From Actinoplanes nipponensis (lineage in GTDB: Bacteria; Actinomycetota; Actinomycetes; Mycobacteriales; Micromonosporaceae): a DNA stretch of 37,050 bases. The DNA lies in the NCBI RefSeq assembly GCF_016862275.1, contig NZ_BOMQ01000006.1, positions 1 through 37,050 of the forward strand, written 5' to 3'. Position numbers and translations under genes: made by a program. The notes under the pieces are model-generated. The model did not search any database, was not told the origin of the DNA, and saw nothing but the letters and a program-made list of their open reading frames with translations. Positions 26,936 to 35,240 of this stretch are shown one piece after another (positions within the stretch are counted from its first letter, which is position 1; each line of letters starts with the position of its first letter).

Positions 26936-27673
26936 TCAGCTCGGCAGGCGTACCCCGGTGAAGCCGCCGTCCACCGCCAGCAGCGTGCCCGTCGTCGCCG
27001 AGGCCAGCGGGCTCGCCAGGTAGGCGATCGCGTGCGCGACCTCGGCCGCGGTGACCAGCCGCCCGGTCGGCTGCCGGCCGCGGAGCGCGGCCGCGGCGGC
27101 GGCCGGGTCGTCCGCGGCGGCGAGCAGCCGGGCCACCCACGGGGTGTCGGCCGTGCCGGGCACCACCGCGTTGACCCGCACCCCTTGCCGAACGTGGTCC
27201 GCCGCCATCGCCAGGGTCAGCGCGGCCACCGCACCCTTGCTGGCCGCGTACAGGGCGCGCTGCGGCACGCCGACCGGCGCCACGATCGAGCAGGTGTTGA
27301 CGATCGCGCCGCCGGGCGACGCCAGCAGGTGCGGCAGCGCGGCCCGCGACATCCGCGCGATGCCGACCACGTTGATGTTGAGCACCCGGTGCCACTCGTC
27401 GTCGCTGTTGGCGGTGACGTCGCCGACCGCGCCGATCCCGGCGTTGTTGATCAGGATGTCGATGCGGCCGAACCGTTCGGCCACCGTGGCGACGGCCGCG
27501 TCCACCGACGCGCTGTCGCCGACGTCGCAGACCACCGGCAGGTCGCAGTCGTGCTCGTGGAGGTCCAGCCCGGCGACCCGGGCGCCGCGCTCGCGCAGCA
27601 GGGCGACAGTCGCGGCGCCGATGCCGCTGGCGCTTCCGGTGACGATGGCAGTGCGGCCCTCGAACTCCGACAT
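26936..27673 (-). CDS. Short-chain dehydrogenase/reductase
   Basis: This NAD(P)-dependent oxidoreductase has 245 residues. It shows the cofactor motif TGSASGIG (12-19), NNAG (75-78), and the Ser128-Tyr141-Lys145 catalytic triad (YAASK). Its place beside a sugar lactonase, an aldonate dehydratase and an FAH-family hydrolase suggests it oxidises a 2-keto-3-deoxy aldonate to the 2,4- or 2,5-diketo acid, or acts as the sugar dehydrogenase (inference). GAGGAG lies 5 bases before ATG 27673. It is one base after the upstream alcohol dehydrogenase stop and last in this operon. Confidence 0.9.
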   Translation of the reverse strand: MSEFEGRTAIVTGSASGIGAATVALLRERGARVAGLDLHEHDCDLPVVCDVGDSASVDAAVATVAERFGRIDILINNAGIGAVGDVTANSDDEWHRVLNINVVGIARMSRAALPHLLASPGGAIVNTCSIVAPVGVPQRALYAASKGAVAALTLAMAADHVRQGVRVNAVVPGTADTPWVARLLAAADDPAAAAAALRGRQPTGRLVTAAEVAHAIAYLASPLASATTGTLLAVDGGFTGVRLPS

Positions 27674-27674
27674 C

Positions 27675-28688
27675 TCAACTCCTCGGGTCGACGTGAATCT
27701 TGGGACCGGCGCCCCAGCCCGGCCGGCGCTCACCGGCCAGCGCGGCCGCGACGTCGTCGAGGCCCACGGTGGCGGCGATCAGCGGACGCGGGTCCACCTC
27801 GCCCGAGGCGAACAGCTCCACCGTCCCGGCGAAGCCACCGGAGCCGCTGAGCACGCCCACCGCCGTGACGTCCTTGAGGGCCAGCGTCCGGGAGTCGACC
27901 GGGCTGGGCTCGCCGGCCAGGCCGACGTAGACGACCCGCCGGCCGGGCTCGACCAGGTCGGCGGCGAGCGCCGGCGACTCCGGCCCGTTCGAGGCGTCGA
28001 TGACCGCGTCCCAGGGCAGGTCCGGCAGCGTCTCGGTGGTCCAGGCCCGGGGAAAGCCCACGGCCGCCGCGAACTCCAGCGACTCCGGGCTGCGCCCGAG
28101 CAGGTGCACCTCCGCGCCCTGGGCGGCCGCGATCTGGGCGGTGAGCAGGCCGATCGTGCCGGGTCCGAGGACCAGCAGCCGCCCGCCCGGCGGCAGCGCC
28201 GCCCCGCGGACCGCGCGCAGCGCGTTGCCGGCCGGCTCGACCAGGGCGCCGAGCGCCGCGTCGACCTGGTCGGGCAGCGCCTGCAGAGCCTTCACCGGTA
28301 CGGGCAGCCGCTCGGCCAGCGCCCCCGGCCAGCCGTTGCGGATGCCGATCTCGTACCGGTCGGCGCAGACGTGCTGCCGCCCGGAGCGGCACCGCGCGCA
28401 GCGCCCGCAGCCCAGCATGGTGTCACCGGTGACCCGACGCCCGAGCCACTTGCGGTCCACGCCGGGCCCGGCCGCGCTGACCGTGCCGGACCATTCGTGG
28501 CCGATCCGCACCGGGTACCGCGCCTGGCCGGTGTGCAGGTAGGACATCGCCCCGCTGAAGAACTCCGCGTCGGTGCCGCACACGCCGGCCCGCTCGACGT
28601 CGACCACCACCTCGCCGGGCCCGGCCACGGGCGGCTCGACGTCCTGGACCTCGGCCGCGCCCGGCCCGGTGATCACGAAGGCGCGCAT
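27675..28688 (-). CDS. Zinc-dependent alcohol/sugar dehydrogenase (MDR superfamily)
   Basis: The 337-residue medium-chain dehydrogenase has catalytic zinc ligands Cys37 (GVCGTDAEF) and His64-Glu65 (GHEWSGTV). Four structural-zinc cysteines lie in CGRCARCRSGRQHVC (Cys94, 97, 100, 108). The nucleotide motif is LGPGTIGLLTAQ. It probably oxidises the free sugar or a downstream hydroxy-acid in this catabolic locus; the substrate is not determined. The start overlaps the FAH-family stop by one base, and one base separates its stop from the SDR start. Confidence 0.9.
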   Translation of the reverse strand: MRAFVITGPGAAEVQDVEPPVAGPGEVVVDVERAGVCGTDAEFFSGAMSYLHTGQARYPVRIGHEWSGTVSAAGPGVDRKWLGRRVTGDTMLGCGRCARCRSGRQHVCADRYEIGIRNGWPGALAERLPVPVKALQALPDQVDAALGALVEPAGNALRAVRGAALPPGGRLLVLGPGTIGLLTAQIAAAQGAEVHLLGRSPESLEFAAAVGFPRAWTTETLPDLPWDAVIDASNGPESPALAADLVEPGRRVVYVGLAGEPSPVDSRTLALKDVTAVGVLSGSGGFAGTVELFASGEVDPRPLIAATVGLDDVAAALAGERRPGWGAGPKIHVDPRS

Positions 28689-29530
28689 CAGCGGGGCGCC
28701 ACCACGGTCTGGCGCTGGCTGCCCAGCCCGTCGATGCCCAGCTCCATGACGTCGCCCGGCCGCAGCCAGACCGGCGGGTCGAAGCCCATGCCGACGCCGG
28801 GCGGGGTGCCGGTGTTGATCAGGTCGCCCGGCTCCAGCACCAGGAACTGGCTCAGGTACCGCACGATCTCGTACGGGTCGAAGACCATGGTGGCGGTGCT
28901 GCCGGTCTGCCGCCGTACGCCGTTGACGTCCAGCCACAGGCCCAGCGCGGACACGTCGGCGATCTCGTCCGGGGTGACCAGCCACGGCCCGGCCGGGTTG
29001 AACGTCTCGGCCGACTTGCCCTTGGACCACTGCCCGCCGCGTTCCATCTGAAAGGCCCGCTCGCTGATGTCGTTGCTGACCAGGTAGCCGGCGATGGCCT
29101 CGCGGGCGGCGGCGTGGTCGTCCAGGTAGCTCGCCCGCCGGCCGATCACGATGCCCAGCTCGACCTCCCAGTCCAGCTTGGTCGACCCGCGCGGCTGCCG
29201 GACGTCGTCGTACGGCCCGACCAGGGTGTTCGGCGGCTTGGTGAACAGGATCGGCTCGGCCGGCACGGCCTGGCCCGTCTCGGCGGCGTGGTCGCGGTAG
29301 TTCAGCCCGATGCAGAGGATCTGGTGCGGGCGGGGGATCGGCGCGCCGACCCGCTCCCCGGCGAAGCGCCGTACCCGCCCCTCGGCGATCCGCTGCTCGA
29401 CCGCCTGCCGGAACTCCCCGGGCGCGGCGAAGACCAGCGCCTCCAGGTCGGCGACGTCGACGTAGGTCTGGTCGTCCACGCGGACGACGGGCCGCTCGAG
29501 CCCGGCGTCGCCGATGCGCATCAGCTTCAT
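28688..29530 (-). CDS. Fumarylacetoacetate hydrolase (FAH)-family protein, probable diketo-acid hydrolase
   Basis: The 280-residue protein of the FAH fold has GLNYRDHAAE (75-84), metal ligands Glu122, Glu124 (DWEVELG) and Asp154 (SNDISERAFQ), and the C-terminal GDLINTGTPPGVG. The start KLMRIGDAGLERPVVR resembles sugar-pathway members that split 2,4-diketo-3-deoxy aldonates into pyruvate and a hydroxy-acid. That assignment fits the neighbouring lactonase and dehydratase but is inferred. ATG 29530 has GGAG upstream and overlaps the lactonase stop (ATGA). Confidence 0.9.
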   Translation of the reverse strand: MKLMRIGDAGLERPVVRVDDQTYVDVADLEALVFAAPGEFRQAVEQRIAEGRVRRFAGERVGAPIPRPHQILCIGLNYRDHAAETGQAVPAEPILFTKPPNTLVGPYDDVRQPRGSTKLDWEVELGIVIGRRASYLDDHAAAREAIAGYLVSNDISERAFQMERGGQWSKGKSAETFNPAGPWLVTPDEIADVSALGLWLDVNGVRRQTGSTATMVFDPYEIVRYLSQFLVLEPGDLINTGTPPGVGMGFDPPVWLRPGDVMELGIDGLGSQRQTVVAPR

Positions 29531-30399
29531 GTCTCTCCAGGGGTAGGGCCGGCCCACGGGGTCACCGGCAGCCCGGCGACGCCGACGTCGGCCAGGAACA
29601 GCCGGCCGGACAGCGGGTACGCGGCCAGCCGGCTCGCGCTCAGGTGGGCGGTGGCCGTGGTGATCAGCAGGCGGTTCAGCCCCGGACCGGCGAACGCGAC
29701 GCTGGTGGTGTGCGGGGCGGGCACGGTGACGACCCCGGCCGGCCGGGCGTCCGGGGTGAACCGGCGTACCTCGCCGGCGCCCCAGATGGCGATCCACAGG
29801 TGGCCCTCGGCGTCCACGCACAACCCGTCGGGCAGGCCGTCGGCGATGCGCAGCCACTCCCGGCGGGGCCCGACGGCGCCGGTCGCCGCGTCGTAGGAGC
29901 GGACCCGGACGAGGCCCGGGACACTGTCGATGCTGTAGAGCAGCGTGCCGTCCGGGCTCCAGGCGAGCCCGTTGGACAGGTTGAGGTCGTCGTCGAGCGT
30001 GGTCAGTGAGCCGTCGCGCTCCACCCGTACCAGGATCTCGGTGCCCCGGGGGTCGTCCAGCGCGAGCGTGCCGACCAGGAAGACGCCCGCCGGGTCGCAG
30101 GCGCCGTCGTTCAGGCGGCGGCGCTCCCCGGCCGGGACGATCCGGGTCTGCGGATTGGTGAGCAGCGTCTGCGCGCCCGCGACGAGCAGCTCGCCGGCGG
30201 CCGAGCAGACCACCGCGCCGACCGTGCGGTCGTGGCGCCGCGAGCCGGTGACGACCACCCGGTCGCGGTCGAGGCGTCCCTCGTGCACCGTGCCCGCGTC
30301 GACGTCGACCCAGAGCAGCCGCTCACGCGGCGCGTCCCAGAGCGGGCCCTCACCGAGGGTGAAGCTCTCGGCGGAGGCGACCGTGGCGGTCCACCTCAT
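29527..30399 (-). CDS. SMP-30/gluconolactonase-family lactonase
   Basis: The 290-residue six-bladed beta-propeller has the metal ligands expected for sugar lactonases: Glu17 (LGEGPLW), Asn97 (RRLNDGACD), Asn143 (NLSNGLAWS) and Asp191 (GLPDGLCVD). It should hydrolyse an aldonolactone to the aldonate, feeding the divergently encoded dehydratase. ATG 30399 overlaps the IclR stop by 4 bases, so the regulator and lactonase are translated together. Confidence 0.92.
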   Translation of the reverse strand: MRWTATVASAESFTLGEGPLWDAPRERLLWVDVDAGTVHEGRLDRDRVVVTGSRRHDRTVGAVVCSAAGELLVAGAQTLLTNPQTRIVPAGERRRLNDGACDPAGVFLVGTLALDDPRGTEILVRVERDGSLTTLDDDLNLSNGLAWSPDGTLLYSIDSVPGLVRVRSYDAATGAVGPRREWLRIADGLPDGLCVDAEGHLWIAIWGAGEVRRFTPDARPAGVVTVPAPHTTSVAFAGPGLNRLLITTATAHLSASRLAAYPLSGRLFLADVGVAGLPVTPWAGPTPGET

Positions 30400-31154
30400 C
30401 GGGCCGCCACGATCGCCCGGATGGCCTCCACCTCGGCGACCAGGGTGGCCAGCGGGGTGCGGGAGACCGGCGCGGAGACGCTGACCGCGCCGGTGGGCCG
30501 GGTCGGCGAGGTCAGGAACACCGGTACGGCGAGACAGACGATGCCCGGCTCGTTCTCCTGGTCGTCGACGGCGTACCCGCGGGCGCGGATCGTCCGCAGC
30601 TCCGCGGCGAGGGCGTCGGGGCTGGTCAGGGTGTGCGGCGTGCGCTGGGCCAGGGGACGCTCGGCGGCCCAGGCCCGCACGGCGTCGTCGTCGCCAAGCG
30701 CGTACGCCAGCAGCAGCTTGCCCACCGCCGTGGAGTGCACCGGATTGCGCCCGCCGACCGTGGAGGTCAGGCGCAGCGCGCCGGCGGCCGGGTCGACCTT
30801 CGCCCGGTAGACCACCGTGTGCCCGTCGAGCACCGCGTAGTGGGCGGTCTCCCCGTAGCGCTCGGTCAGCGCGGTCAGCACCGGCGCGATCCGCAGGTGG
30901 TCGGGGCGGGCCTCGTGGTGGGCGAAGGCCAGCCGCAGGAACTCGTCGCCCAGCACGTAGCGGCCGTGGCCGTCGCGGGCGGCGAAGCCGAAGCGGCACA
31001 AGGAGGCCAGGGCCCGGTGCACAGTGGGCTTGGGGCTGGCCGCCGCCCGGGTCATCTCGTCCAGGGAGGCGCCGTCGGCGTGCCGGGCCAGCTCGGTGAG
31101 AACCGCGAGCACCCGGTCCGTCCCGACCAAGGGGGGTGCGCTGTTCGGGGGCAC
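30396..31154 (-). CDS. IclR-family transcriptional regulator
   Basis: The 252-residue protein has an N-terminal winged helix-turn-helix (about 13-62; ASLDEMTRAAASPKPTVHRALASL) and a C-terminal effector domain with HSTAVGKLLLAYA and GYAVDDQENEPGIVCLAVPVF. It is the likely controller of both the minus-strand operon it heads and the divergent dehydratase. GTG 31154 is preferred: it follows TACCGT by 6 bases (leaderless type) and starts just ahead of the helix-turn-helix. A longer GTG start at 31187 would add 11 residues. Confidence 0.88.
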   Translation of the reverse strand: MPPNSAPPLVGTDRVLAVLTELARHADGASLDEMTRAAASPKPTVHRALASLCRFGFAARDGHGRYVLGDEFLRLAFAHHEARPDHLRIAPVLTALTERYGETAHYAVLDGHTVVYRAKVDPAAGALRLTSTVGGRNPVHSTAVGKLLLAYALGDDDAVRAWAAERPLAQRTPHTLTSPDALAAELRTIRARGYAVDDQENEPGIVCLAVPVFLTSPTRPTGAVSVSAPVSRTPLATLVAEVEAIRAIVAAR

Positions 31155-31214
31155 CGGCGTACGGTACCTGATATTCCAGATACGCACCCAGCGTTCCGAT
31201 TATTGGAAGTTCAC
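31155..31214. promoter_or_regulatory. Divergent control region of the sugar-acid locus
   Basis: This 60-base region is distinctly more AT-rich than its surroundings. It contains the inverted repeat TTCC-gattatt-GGAA (31194-31208) about 7 bases before the dehydratase ATG, and ATATTCCAGATA (31171-31182). Both are plausible IclR binding sites; no consensus is known for this regulator. Confidence 0.45.
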
Positions 31215-32933
31215 ATGCCTGAGCTCCGCAGCGCCCAGTGGTACGCCGGCCAGGACCGCAACTCCTACATCCATCGCGCCTGGATGCGCCGCGGCCTGCC
31301 CGACTCCGCCCTCGACGGCCGCCGCCCGCAGATCGCGATCGCCAACACCGCCTCCGACCTGACCCCCTGCAACAGCCACCTCGACGAGGTCGCCGAGCAC
31401 GTCAAGCGGGGGATCTGGGAGGCCGGCGGCGTCCCGCTCAACCTGCCCGTGGTGTCGATCGGCGAGACCCAGGTCCGCCCGACCGCGATGCTCTGGCGCA
31501 ACATGGCCGCGATGGCCACCGAGGAGATGCTGCGGGCCAACCCGGTCGACGGCGTGGTCCTGCTCGGCGGCTGCGACAAGACCATCCCGTCGCTGCTCAT
31601 GGCCGCGGCCTCCGTCGACCTGCCGGCCGTCGTGGTGCCGGGCGGTCCCATGCTGACCGGCACGTTCCGCGGCACGCCGCTGGGCTGCGGCACCGACGTG
31701 TGGCGGCTCTCCGAGGAGGTCCGCGCCGGCACGCTCAGCCAGGCCGCGTTCCTGGAGTCCGAGTCGTCGATGATCCGCAGCCGCGGGCACTGCAACACCA
31801 TGGGCACGGCCTCGACCATGGGACTGCTCGCCGAGGCGCTCGGCACGGTGCTGCCGGGCACCGCGGGCACCCCGGCGCCGGACAGCCGGCTGCTGGCCCG
31901 CTCGCACGAGACCGGCCGGCTGATCGTCGAGATGGTCGCCGCCGACCGTCGGCCCAGCCGGGTGCTGACCGCCGGCTCGTTCCACAACGCGATCGTCGCG
32001 CTGGCCGCGCTCGGCGGCTCCACCAACGCCGTCGTGCACCTGCTGGCCATCGCCGGCCGGCTCGGCGTGCCGCTCACCCTGGACGACTTCGACCGCGTCG
32101 GCGCCGACGTGCCGCTGCTGGTCGACCTCCAGCCCGCCGGCAAGTACCTGATGGAGGACCTCTACCGGGCCGGTGGCCTGGCCGCGGTCCTGCGCGAGGT
32201 GGCCGACCTGCTCGACCCGGACGCGATCGACGTGACCGGCCGGCCGTTCGTCGCGTCGCTGGCCGAGGCGCAGATCTGGGACCGGGACGTCATCCGCGGC
32301 CGGGAGAAGCCGGTGCTGCCCCAGGCCGGCATCGCCGTGCTGCGCGGCAACCTGGCCCCGGCCGGGGCCATCATCAAGCCGGCCGCGGCCAGCCCGCACC
32401 TGCTGCGGCACCGCGGCCGGGCGGTGGTCTTCGACTCGGTGGAGGACTTCCACGCCCGCATCGACGCCCCGGACCTCGACGTCGACGCGAACTCGGTGCT
32501 GGTGCTGCGCGGCTGCGGGCCGCGCGGCTACCCCGGGATGCCCGAGGTCGCCAACATGCCGCTGCCCCGGAAGCTGCTGCAGGCCGGCGTCCGCGACATG
32601 GTCCGGGTCTGCGACGGGCGGATGAGCGGTACGGCGTACGGGACGGTCGTGCTGCACGTGGCGCCGGAGGCCGCGGCCGGGGGACCGCTGGACCGGGTCC
32701 GCGACGGCGACTGGATCGTCCTGGACGTGGACAACCGGCGGCTCACGGTGGACGTGCCGGACGACGAACTGGCCGCCCGTGAACCGTCCGCGGCGCTGCG
32801 GGCGGCGCTGGCCCGCCCGTCGCGCGGCTGGCAGAAGCTGTACGTCGACACCGTCCTGGGCGCGGAGGTCGGGGCCGACCTGGACTTCCTCGTCGGCTCC
32901 AGCGGTGACGCGGTGAGCCGCGAGTCGCATTGA
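31215..32933 (+). CDS. IlvD/Edd-family aldonate dehydratase
   Basis: The 572-residue iron-sulfur dehydratase has cluster cysteines Cys52 (DLTPCNSH), Cys120 (GGCDKTIPS, with metal-binding Lys122) and Cys193 (GHCNTMGTAST). This is the three-Cys pattern of the [2Fe-2S] sugar-acid branch, and the start (RSAQWYAGQDRNSYIHRAWMR) is like arabinonate/xylonate dehydratases rather than biosynthetic IlvD. It should convert an aldonate to 2-keto-3-deoxy aldonate. It is divergent from the IclR operon. No clear Shine-Dalgarno except GGAAG 5 bases upstream. Confidence 0.92.
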   Translation: MPELRSAQWYAGQDRNSYIHRAWMRRGLPDSALDGRRPQIAIANTASDLTPCNSHLDEVAEHVKRGIWEAGGVPLNLPVVSIGETQVRPTAMLWRNMAAMATEEMLRANPVDGVVLLGGCDKTIPSLLMAAASVDLPAVVVPGGPMLTGTFRGTPLGCGTDVWRLSEEVRAGTLSQAAFLESESSMIRSRGHCNTMGTASTMGLLAEALGTVLPGTAGTPAPDSRLLARSHETGRLIVEMVAADRRPSRVLTAGSFHNAIVALAALGGSTNAVVHLLAIAGRLGVPLTLDDFDRVGADVPLLVDLQPAGKYLMEDLYRAGGLAAVLREVADLLDPDAIDVTGRPFVASLAEAQIWDRDVIRGREKPVLPQAGIAVLRGNLAPAGAIIKPAAASPHLLRHRGRAVVFDSVEDFHARIDAPDLDVDANSVLVLRGCGPRGYPGMPEVANMPLPRKLLQAGVRDMVRVCDGRMSGTAYGTVVLHVAPEAAAGGPLDRVRDGDWIVLDVDNRRLTVDVPDDELAAREPSAALRAALARPSRGWQKLYVDTVLGAEVGADLDFLVGSSGDAVSRESH

Positions 32934-32970
32934 GCCGTTTCTTGTCGCACGCGGGTGGTAGACCACTGGG

Positions 32971-33714
32971 ATGACTTCGCCGCTGCCCTTCCCCGAACTG
33001 CTGGACCTCGTCGCCGAGCGCTCGGCCGCCCTGCGGCAGGCCGTGGCGACGGCCGACCCGGGGGCCCGCGTGCCCGGCTGCCCCGACTGGAGCCTGCGCG
33101 ACCTGGTCGCCCACCTGGGCAACGTCCAGCGCTTCTGGGCCGATGTGGTGGCGGCCGGCCCCGCCGACGGCGCCCCGGCGTTCGCCGAGGCCGAGCCGGC
33201 CGGCGACCTGGTGGAATGGTCGGCCGAGTCGACCCGGCTGCTGATCGACGCGCTCCGGGTGGCGGGCCCCGACCGCGACTGCTGGACGTGGTGGGGCGCC
33301 TCGGAGGCGCCGATGACCTCCGGCGCGGTGGCCCGCCACCAGGTCCAGGAGGCGGCGGTGCACGCCTGGGACGCCCAGGCGTCGGCCGGCAAGGCCGAGC
33401 CGGTCCCGGCCGCGGTCGCGGTCGACACCATCGACGAGCTGCTGGTGGTGACCCTCGGCTCGCTCGGCGCCTGGCCGCACCGCCCGGCCCGGATCGCGCT
33501 GTCGGCGGTGGAGGGCCCGACCTGGCTGGTCGACCTGACCCCGGCGGGCGCCAAGGCGAGCCCGGCGGCCGGCGGCGAGCCCCTGGCCACCGTGCGCGGC
33601 GCGGCCAGCGACCTGGTGCTGACCCTCTACAAGCGGATCCCGCCGGAGGACGTCGAGGTGGACGGCGACCGCGAGGCGGTCGAGCAGTTCCTCGCCTGGA
33701 CGGACACCGAATAG
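32971..33714 (+). CDS. Maleylpyruvate isomerase-family (mycothiol-dependent type) protein
   Basis: The 247-residue protein has the DinB-like four-helix N-terminal domain of mycothiol-dependent maleylpyruvate isomerases (SLRDLVAHLGNVQRFW). A probable metal triad is His48, Glu127 and His131 (RHQVQEAAVHAWD). The C-terminal MDMPI_C domain spans roughly 150-245. Members use mycothiol, the actinobacterial thiol, in isomerisation or detoxification; the substrate is unknown. TAGACC lies 6 bases before the ATG, so the mRNA may be leaderless. It is convergent with the phosphatase gene, with only 3 bases between stops. Confidence 0.87.
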   Translation: MTSPLPFPELLDLVAERSAALRQAVATADPGARVPGCPDWSLRDLVAHLGNVQRFWADVVAAGPADGAPAFAEAEPAGDLVEWSAESTRLLIDALRVAGPDRDCWTWWGASEAPMTSGAVARHQVQEAAVHAWDAQASAGKAEPVPAAVAVDTIDELLVVTLGSLGAWPHRPARIALSAVEGPTWLVDLTPAGAKASPAAGGEPLATVRGAASDLVLTLYKRIPPEDVEVDGDREAVEQFLAWTDTE

Positions 33715-33717
33715 CGC

Positions 33718-34398
33718 CTACAAGTGGTCGACCGCGTTGTAGCGATCCAGCACCAGCCGGCCCGACTCCGCCCGGAAGGCGGTGATCGACGCGTTGCGCA
33801 CCTGGCCACCCCGCTCCACCAGGGCGGCCAGGCTGTCCCAGTCCAGGCCCTCGATGACGAACCGCGCCATCAGCACCACCGCGTCGTGCGCCACCACGAG
33901 CACCCGCCGGCCCGCGTGGTCGCGGTTGAGGTCGGCCAGGAAGGAGGCGAGGCGCTCGGCGATGTCGCCGAAGGTCTCGCCGCCCGGGGGCCGGTAGGCG
34001 TACTCGCCGGCCTCGGCCAGGCGGTCCGCCTCGTCCGGGAAGCGCTGCCGGACCGCGGCCCGGGTGAGCATCTCCAGCTCCCCGGTGAGCCGGTCCACCA
34101 GCCGGTCGTCGGTGCCCGGCCCGGGCAGGTCGAGCCCCTCGGCGGCGATCCGCCAGGTCTCCCGCGCCCGCCGGTAGGGAGAGGTGATCACCGCCTCGGG
34201 CTTGCGGCCGGCGGGCAGTCCCGCCAGCCACCGCCCGAGGGCCCGGGCCTGCTCGACGCCGAGCCCGGTCAGCTCCACGTCGGGGTCCCGGCCGGTCAGC
34301 CCGGAGTCCAGCAGGTTCCGCTCGTCGGCGCGCGGGAAGGCGACGTTGGCCGCGCTCTGCCCGTGCCGGATCAGGACCAGCTCCGCCACCACACCCAT
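33718..34398 (-). CDS. Histidine phosphatase-family protein
   Basis: The 226-residue enzyme of the phosphoglycerate-mutase-like fold has the catalytic motif LIRHGQSAAN (Arg11-His12), SPYRRARETW (second Arg), the acid in PPGGETFGDI (Glu141) and the second histidine VVAHDAVVLM (His171). It is probably a phosphatase rather than a mutase; the substrate is unknown. ATG 34398 is set by the TAGGGT box 7 bases upstream (leaderless); a longer in-frame reading adds 28 residues that do not look homologous. Confidence 0.9.
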   Translation of the reverse strand: MGVVAELVLIRHGQSAANVAFPRADERNLLDSGLTGRDPDVELTGLGVEQARALGRWLAGLPAGRKPEAVITSPYRRARETWRIAAEGLDLPGPGTDDRLVDRLTGELEMLTRAAVRQRFPDEADRLAEAGEYAYRPPGGETFGDIAERLASFLADLNRDHAGRRVLVVAHDAVVLMARFVIEGLDWDSLAALVERGGQVRNASITAFRAESGRLVLDRYNAVDHL

Positions 34399-34405
34399 GG
34401 TCGGC

Positions 34406-34411
34406 ACCCTA
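34406..34411 (-). promoter_or_regulatory. -10 box of leaderless phosphatase mRNA
   Basis: TAGGGT on the minus strand, 7 bases before ATG 34398. No Shine-Dalgarno and no clear -35. Confidence 0.5.
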
Positions 34412-34565
34412 ACGGCGAAAAGCGGTGGCCTCCACCGGCGCGGCCCGGCCATCATGGCGACGTGACCGAGACGAGCCCGCACCCGACCCTGTCTGCCGCC
34501 GCGCCCGCCCGGGCCGCGCGACAGCAGCGCGTCGTCGCCGGCCCGGCGGTCGCTGCCCGCGTGCC

Positions 34566-35219
34566 ATGAGCGCGGCGTTCTGGGCCGGCGTGGTCGCCGG
34601 CTACGGCGTCGCCGTGCCCGTCGGCGCCATCGCGGTCCTGATCGCCGGGCTGACCGCCCGCACGTCCCTGCGCGTCGGCGCGGCGGCCGGGCTGGGCGCG
34701 GCCAGCGCGGACGGGGTGTACGCGCTGATCGCGGTGCTGGGCGGGGCGGCGCTGGCCGCGGCGATCCAGCCGATCGCGACGCCGCTGCGCTGGGCGGCGG
34801 CGGTGATTCTGGTGCTGCTGGCGGCCCACACGGCCCGGGCGGCGCTGCGCAAGCGCGCCGCGGACCGGCCGGCCGCGCCGGAGCCGCTCATTCCGGCCGC
34901 CCCGCAAGCGGGCGTTCCGGCCGCCGCGATGACGGACACGACCACGCCGACGCGGGCCTACCTGGCCGTGCTCGGGCTGACCCTGCTCAACCCGGCCACC
35001 GTCGTCTACTTCGCCGCGCTGGTGCTGGGCCGGGGCGGGACCGGCGGCGGGGTGTGGTTCGTGGCGGGCGCGTTCCTGGCCTCGGCAAGCTGGCAACTGC
35101 TCATCGCCGGCGGCGGCGCCCTGGTCGGCCGGCTGCTGACCGGCGAACGCGGCCGGCTGATCACGGCGCTGGTGTCCAGCGCGGTGATCGCGGTGCTGGC
35201 CCTGGCCCTGGTCGCCTGA
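34566..35219 (+). CDS. LysE-family amino-acid/metabolite exporter
   Basis: The 217-residue membrane protein has about six hydrophobic helices, and the LysE/RhtB start FWAGVVAGYGVAVPVGAIAVL includes the conserved Pro-x-Gly. A cytoplasmic Arg/Pro-rich loop (about 95-125) sits between the two three-helix halves, and the second half contains LGLTLLNPATVVYF. It exports amino acids or related small molecules; the substrate is unknown. No strong Shine-Dalgarno precedes ATG 34566, which overlaps the stop of a possible 35-codon upstream frame (34462-34569). Confidence 0.87.
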   Translation: MSAAFWAGVVAGYGVAVPVGAIAVLIAGLTARTSLRVGAAAGLGAASADGVYALIAVLGGAALAAAIQPIATPLRWAAAVILVLLAAHTARAALRKRAADRPAAPEPLIPAAPQAGVPAAAMTDTTTPTRAYLAVLGLTLLNPATVVYFAALVLGRGGTGGGVWFVAGAFLASASWQLLIAGGGALVGRLLTGERGRLITALVSSAVIAVLALALVA

Positions 35220-35240
35220 CCCGCGGCCGGTGGCGACCGC

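Noticed and set aside
31200..33590. 796-codon minus-strand frame antisense to the dehydratase
   Set aside because: Shadow frame with Arg/Gln/His bias. The plus strand encodes all three cluster cysteines of the IlvD family.
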